A stretch of 35,093 bases of DNA, taken from the NCBI RefSeq assembly GCF_027483985.1, contig NZ_JAIXTJ010000004.1, forward strand, positions 1 to 35,093, read 5' to 3'. The position numbers were made by a program, and so were the translations under genes. Below are positions 34,801 through 35,093 of the stretch, piece after piece (the first letter of the stretch is position 1; each line of letters begins with the position of its first letter). Source of the DNA: Flavobacterium sp. (GTDB lineage: Bacteria; Bacteroidota; Bacteroidia; Flavobacteriales; Flavobacteriaceae). The notes beneath the pieces are model-generated. The model worked only from the letters and a program-made list of their open reading frames with translations. It ran no database searches and had not been told where the DNA came from.

Positions 34801-35093
34801 GATGCAGAGATTTCGACTCAACCGGTCCAGATTACTTATCATTTAACTTCCACTGATGCACAAACGGGATTTAATGCGATAAATAAAACGACTTCTTATT
34901 GTAATATTATCAGTCCGCAAACCATTCACGTTCGTGTTTTTGACCCATTAGCCCCAGCGTGTTCTTCGTATACGAGTTTCCAATTAATTGTTACACCAAA
35001 GCCTGTTTCAGGTACGGTTACTGATTATCATTTGTGTGATAGTAATCCAAGTGCAACCATTACAGAAGCTGTATTTAATTTAACAAGCGTTGT
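31861..35093 (+). CDS. Large secreted surface/adhesin protein with 66-residue repeats (3' end beyond the window)
   Basis: The frame stays open for 1077 codons to the window edge. A signal peptide is present (MMFKNSTKYIYVFLFTVVSLLKPN, cleaved near QSFSQC, written in two parts). The ~40-190 region has a lamin-tail-like start (CFEIESILVDACSPNNPTNEEGFNEMVRF). Seven tandem Ig-like repeats follow from ~33328 to ~34725; five spacings are almost exactly 198 bp and carry TF-x6-IC...LPTTSxNGITGxWSPALNNTxTTTYTF. Non-repeat Ig-like/CHU_C-type sequence follows (VVCDENNDGES...). The composition is Thr/Asn/Pro-rich. Such proteins are exported by the type IX system in gliding Bacteroidota and act as adhesins; the sorting tail would be outside the window. 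Confidence 0.85.
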   Translation, partial: MMFKNSTKYIYVFLFTVVSLLKPNQSFSQCFEIESILVDACSPNNPTNEEGFNEMVRFRVGAANINVSNLNVTWPNNPWLGLVQNATTASKVAALNASITAAGNCGQILEPTGGVLPANATVILVSSYNINTAFNSFGALTTTIYMIFQDNGANIGGHFANYNVIPGVRTLTMSFGACSDTVSYERSQLINSSGTSGGTTADNDGATVNFTPAGVASYANTGCSAPIPPFFTNAGPTITACKGSTINLNGTAQGHVSTLWSAPVGTFSNASNLVTSYTIPANTPGTSVVLTLTGTNVCSLTRSSTLTINFTTVATPTVTSPVNYCQNASAIPLTAVPSAGGILNWYGTNATGGTASLVAPTPSTTTLGTTTYYVSQTVAGCESDRVPINVVIANTGPSLNLFCDFASPNTTPTSLNFDFSNVGQTNFTYSYSIAGGAPITGTWVAPSNFTVTGLAPGTSVTFTLTANGVSCVSPMTTTCNTACPSITAPNFAAIPPICIGAAVPTLATTSPNGISGTWSPSTISNTTSGTYTFTPNSTLFPCASNQVLNVSVVNPVTPTFNPITPICFGTAAPTLPTTSTNGITGSWSPAVSNTSSGTYTFTPNTGQCATTTTLNVTVNPLIVPTFNAVPTVCSGATISPLPTTSTNGVTGTWSPALDNTATTTYTFTPINNQCASTATLTINVTTAVTPTFNPVATICSGGTLSALPTTSNNGITGSWTPALNNTATTTYTFTPATGQCATTATLTINVTPNITPTFAAVGPICDGDALTPLPTTSLNGITGSWSPALNNTTTTTYTFVPTAGQCATNQTLTITVNPKTTPTFNQVAPVCSGTPIAPLPTTSTNGITGTWSPALNNTATTTYTFTPNVNQCANSTTMTITIITTPTTPTFNFPTTICSGSSISPLPVLSQNGISGSWSPALNNTTTTTYTFTPNPGQCAGPTSVQITVIGSPTITSPSNYVVCDENNDGESCLFVLSTKDAEISTQPVQITYHLTSTDAQTGFNAINKTTSYCNIISPQTIHVRVFDPLAPACSSYTSFQLIVTPKPVSGTVTDYHLCDSNPSATITEAVFNLTSV
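33328..34725 (+). repeat. Seven tandem ~198-bp repeats inside the surface-protein gene
   Basis: Equivalent codons (the residue before the F of TFNxV) fall at 33328, 33535, 33733, 33931, 34129, 34327 and 34528. Spacings are 207, 198, 198, 198, 198 and 201 bp. Every unit is a multiple of three, so the repeats keep frame and could expand or shrink by recombination. Confidence 0.9.

Overview
The window is low-GC DNA from a member of the Bacteroidota, most likely a Flavobacteriaceae (Flavobacterium-like) chromosome. Evidence: gldF-gldG gliding genes, a secreted nuclease with a type IX secretion sorting tail, a giant repeat-rich surface protein, and promoters of the Bacteroidota form TAnnTTTG rather than E. 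coli -10 boxes.

Layout. (1) 1-7379 is core chromosome: the 5' end of a probable phoH (minus), a DUF62-family SAM hydrolase, a small monooxygenase-like protein, gldF-gldG, dnaN, a universal stress protein (minus) and mnmE. (2) About 7364-27693 is a ~20.3 kb island inserted at the 3' end of mnmE. The last mnmE codons (C-I-G-K-stop) are repeated with synonymous changes at 27686-27700, marking the right junction. At the left end are a 5 x 10 bp direct repeat, an excisionase-like HTH gene, a tyrosine integrase, an unknown gene, two more small HTH genes and a VirE-N/DUF3987 replication-type protein. I see no relaxase or virion genes. The cargo is a type I restriction-modification operon ordered hsdR-hsdS-prrC-hsdM, containing a PrrC-type anticodon nuclease, followed by a prokaryotic Argonaute whose PIWI catalytic residues look lost. 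Then come an unknown 149-aa gene, a DUF6934-type gene with a 56-aa partner, an HTH/coiled-coil protein, a ~1.1 kb gene-free tract packed with long inverted repeats, an unknown 267-aa protein and a small SNase-fold nuclease. (3) 27725 to the end is core again: a TrmH/SpoU methyltransferase, a secreted endonuclease I, a TlpA-like lipoprotein, tRNA-Tyr and the first 3.2 kb of a secreted protein with 66-residue repeats.

How it works together. The cargo reads as layered anti-phage defence. The type I enzyme restricts unmodified DNA. PrrC is probably held silent by that enzyme and would cut a tRNA anticodon loop if a phage disables restriction. The Argonaute, if it binds guides, would have to recruit another protein because its own slicer site appears dead. 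The functional couplings are inference; the family assignments rest on motifs read directly.
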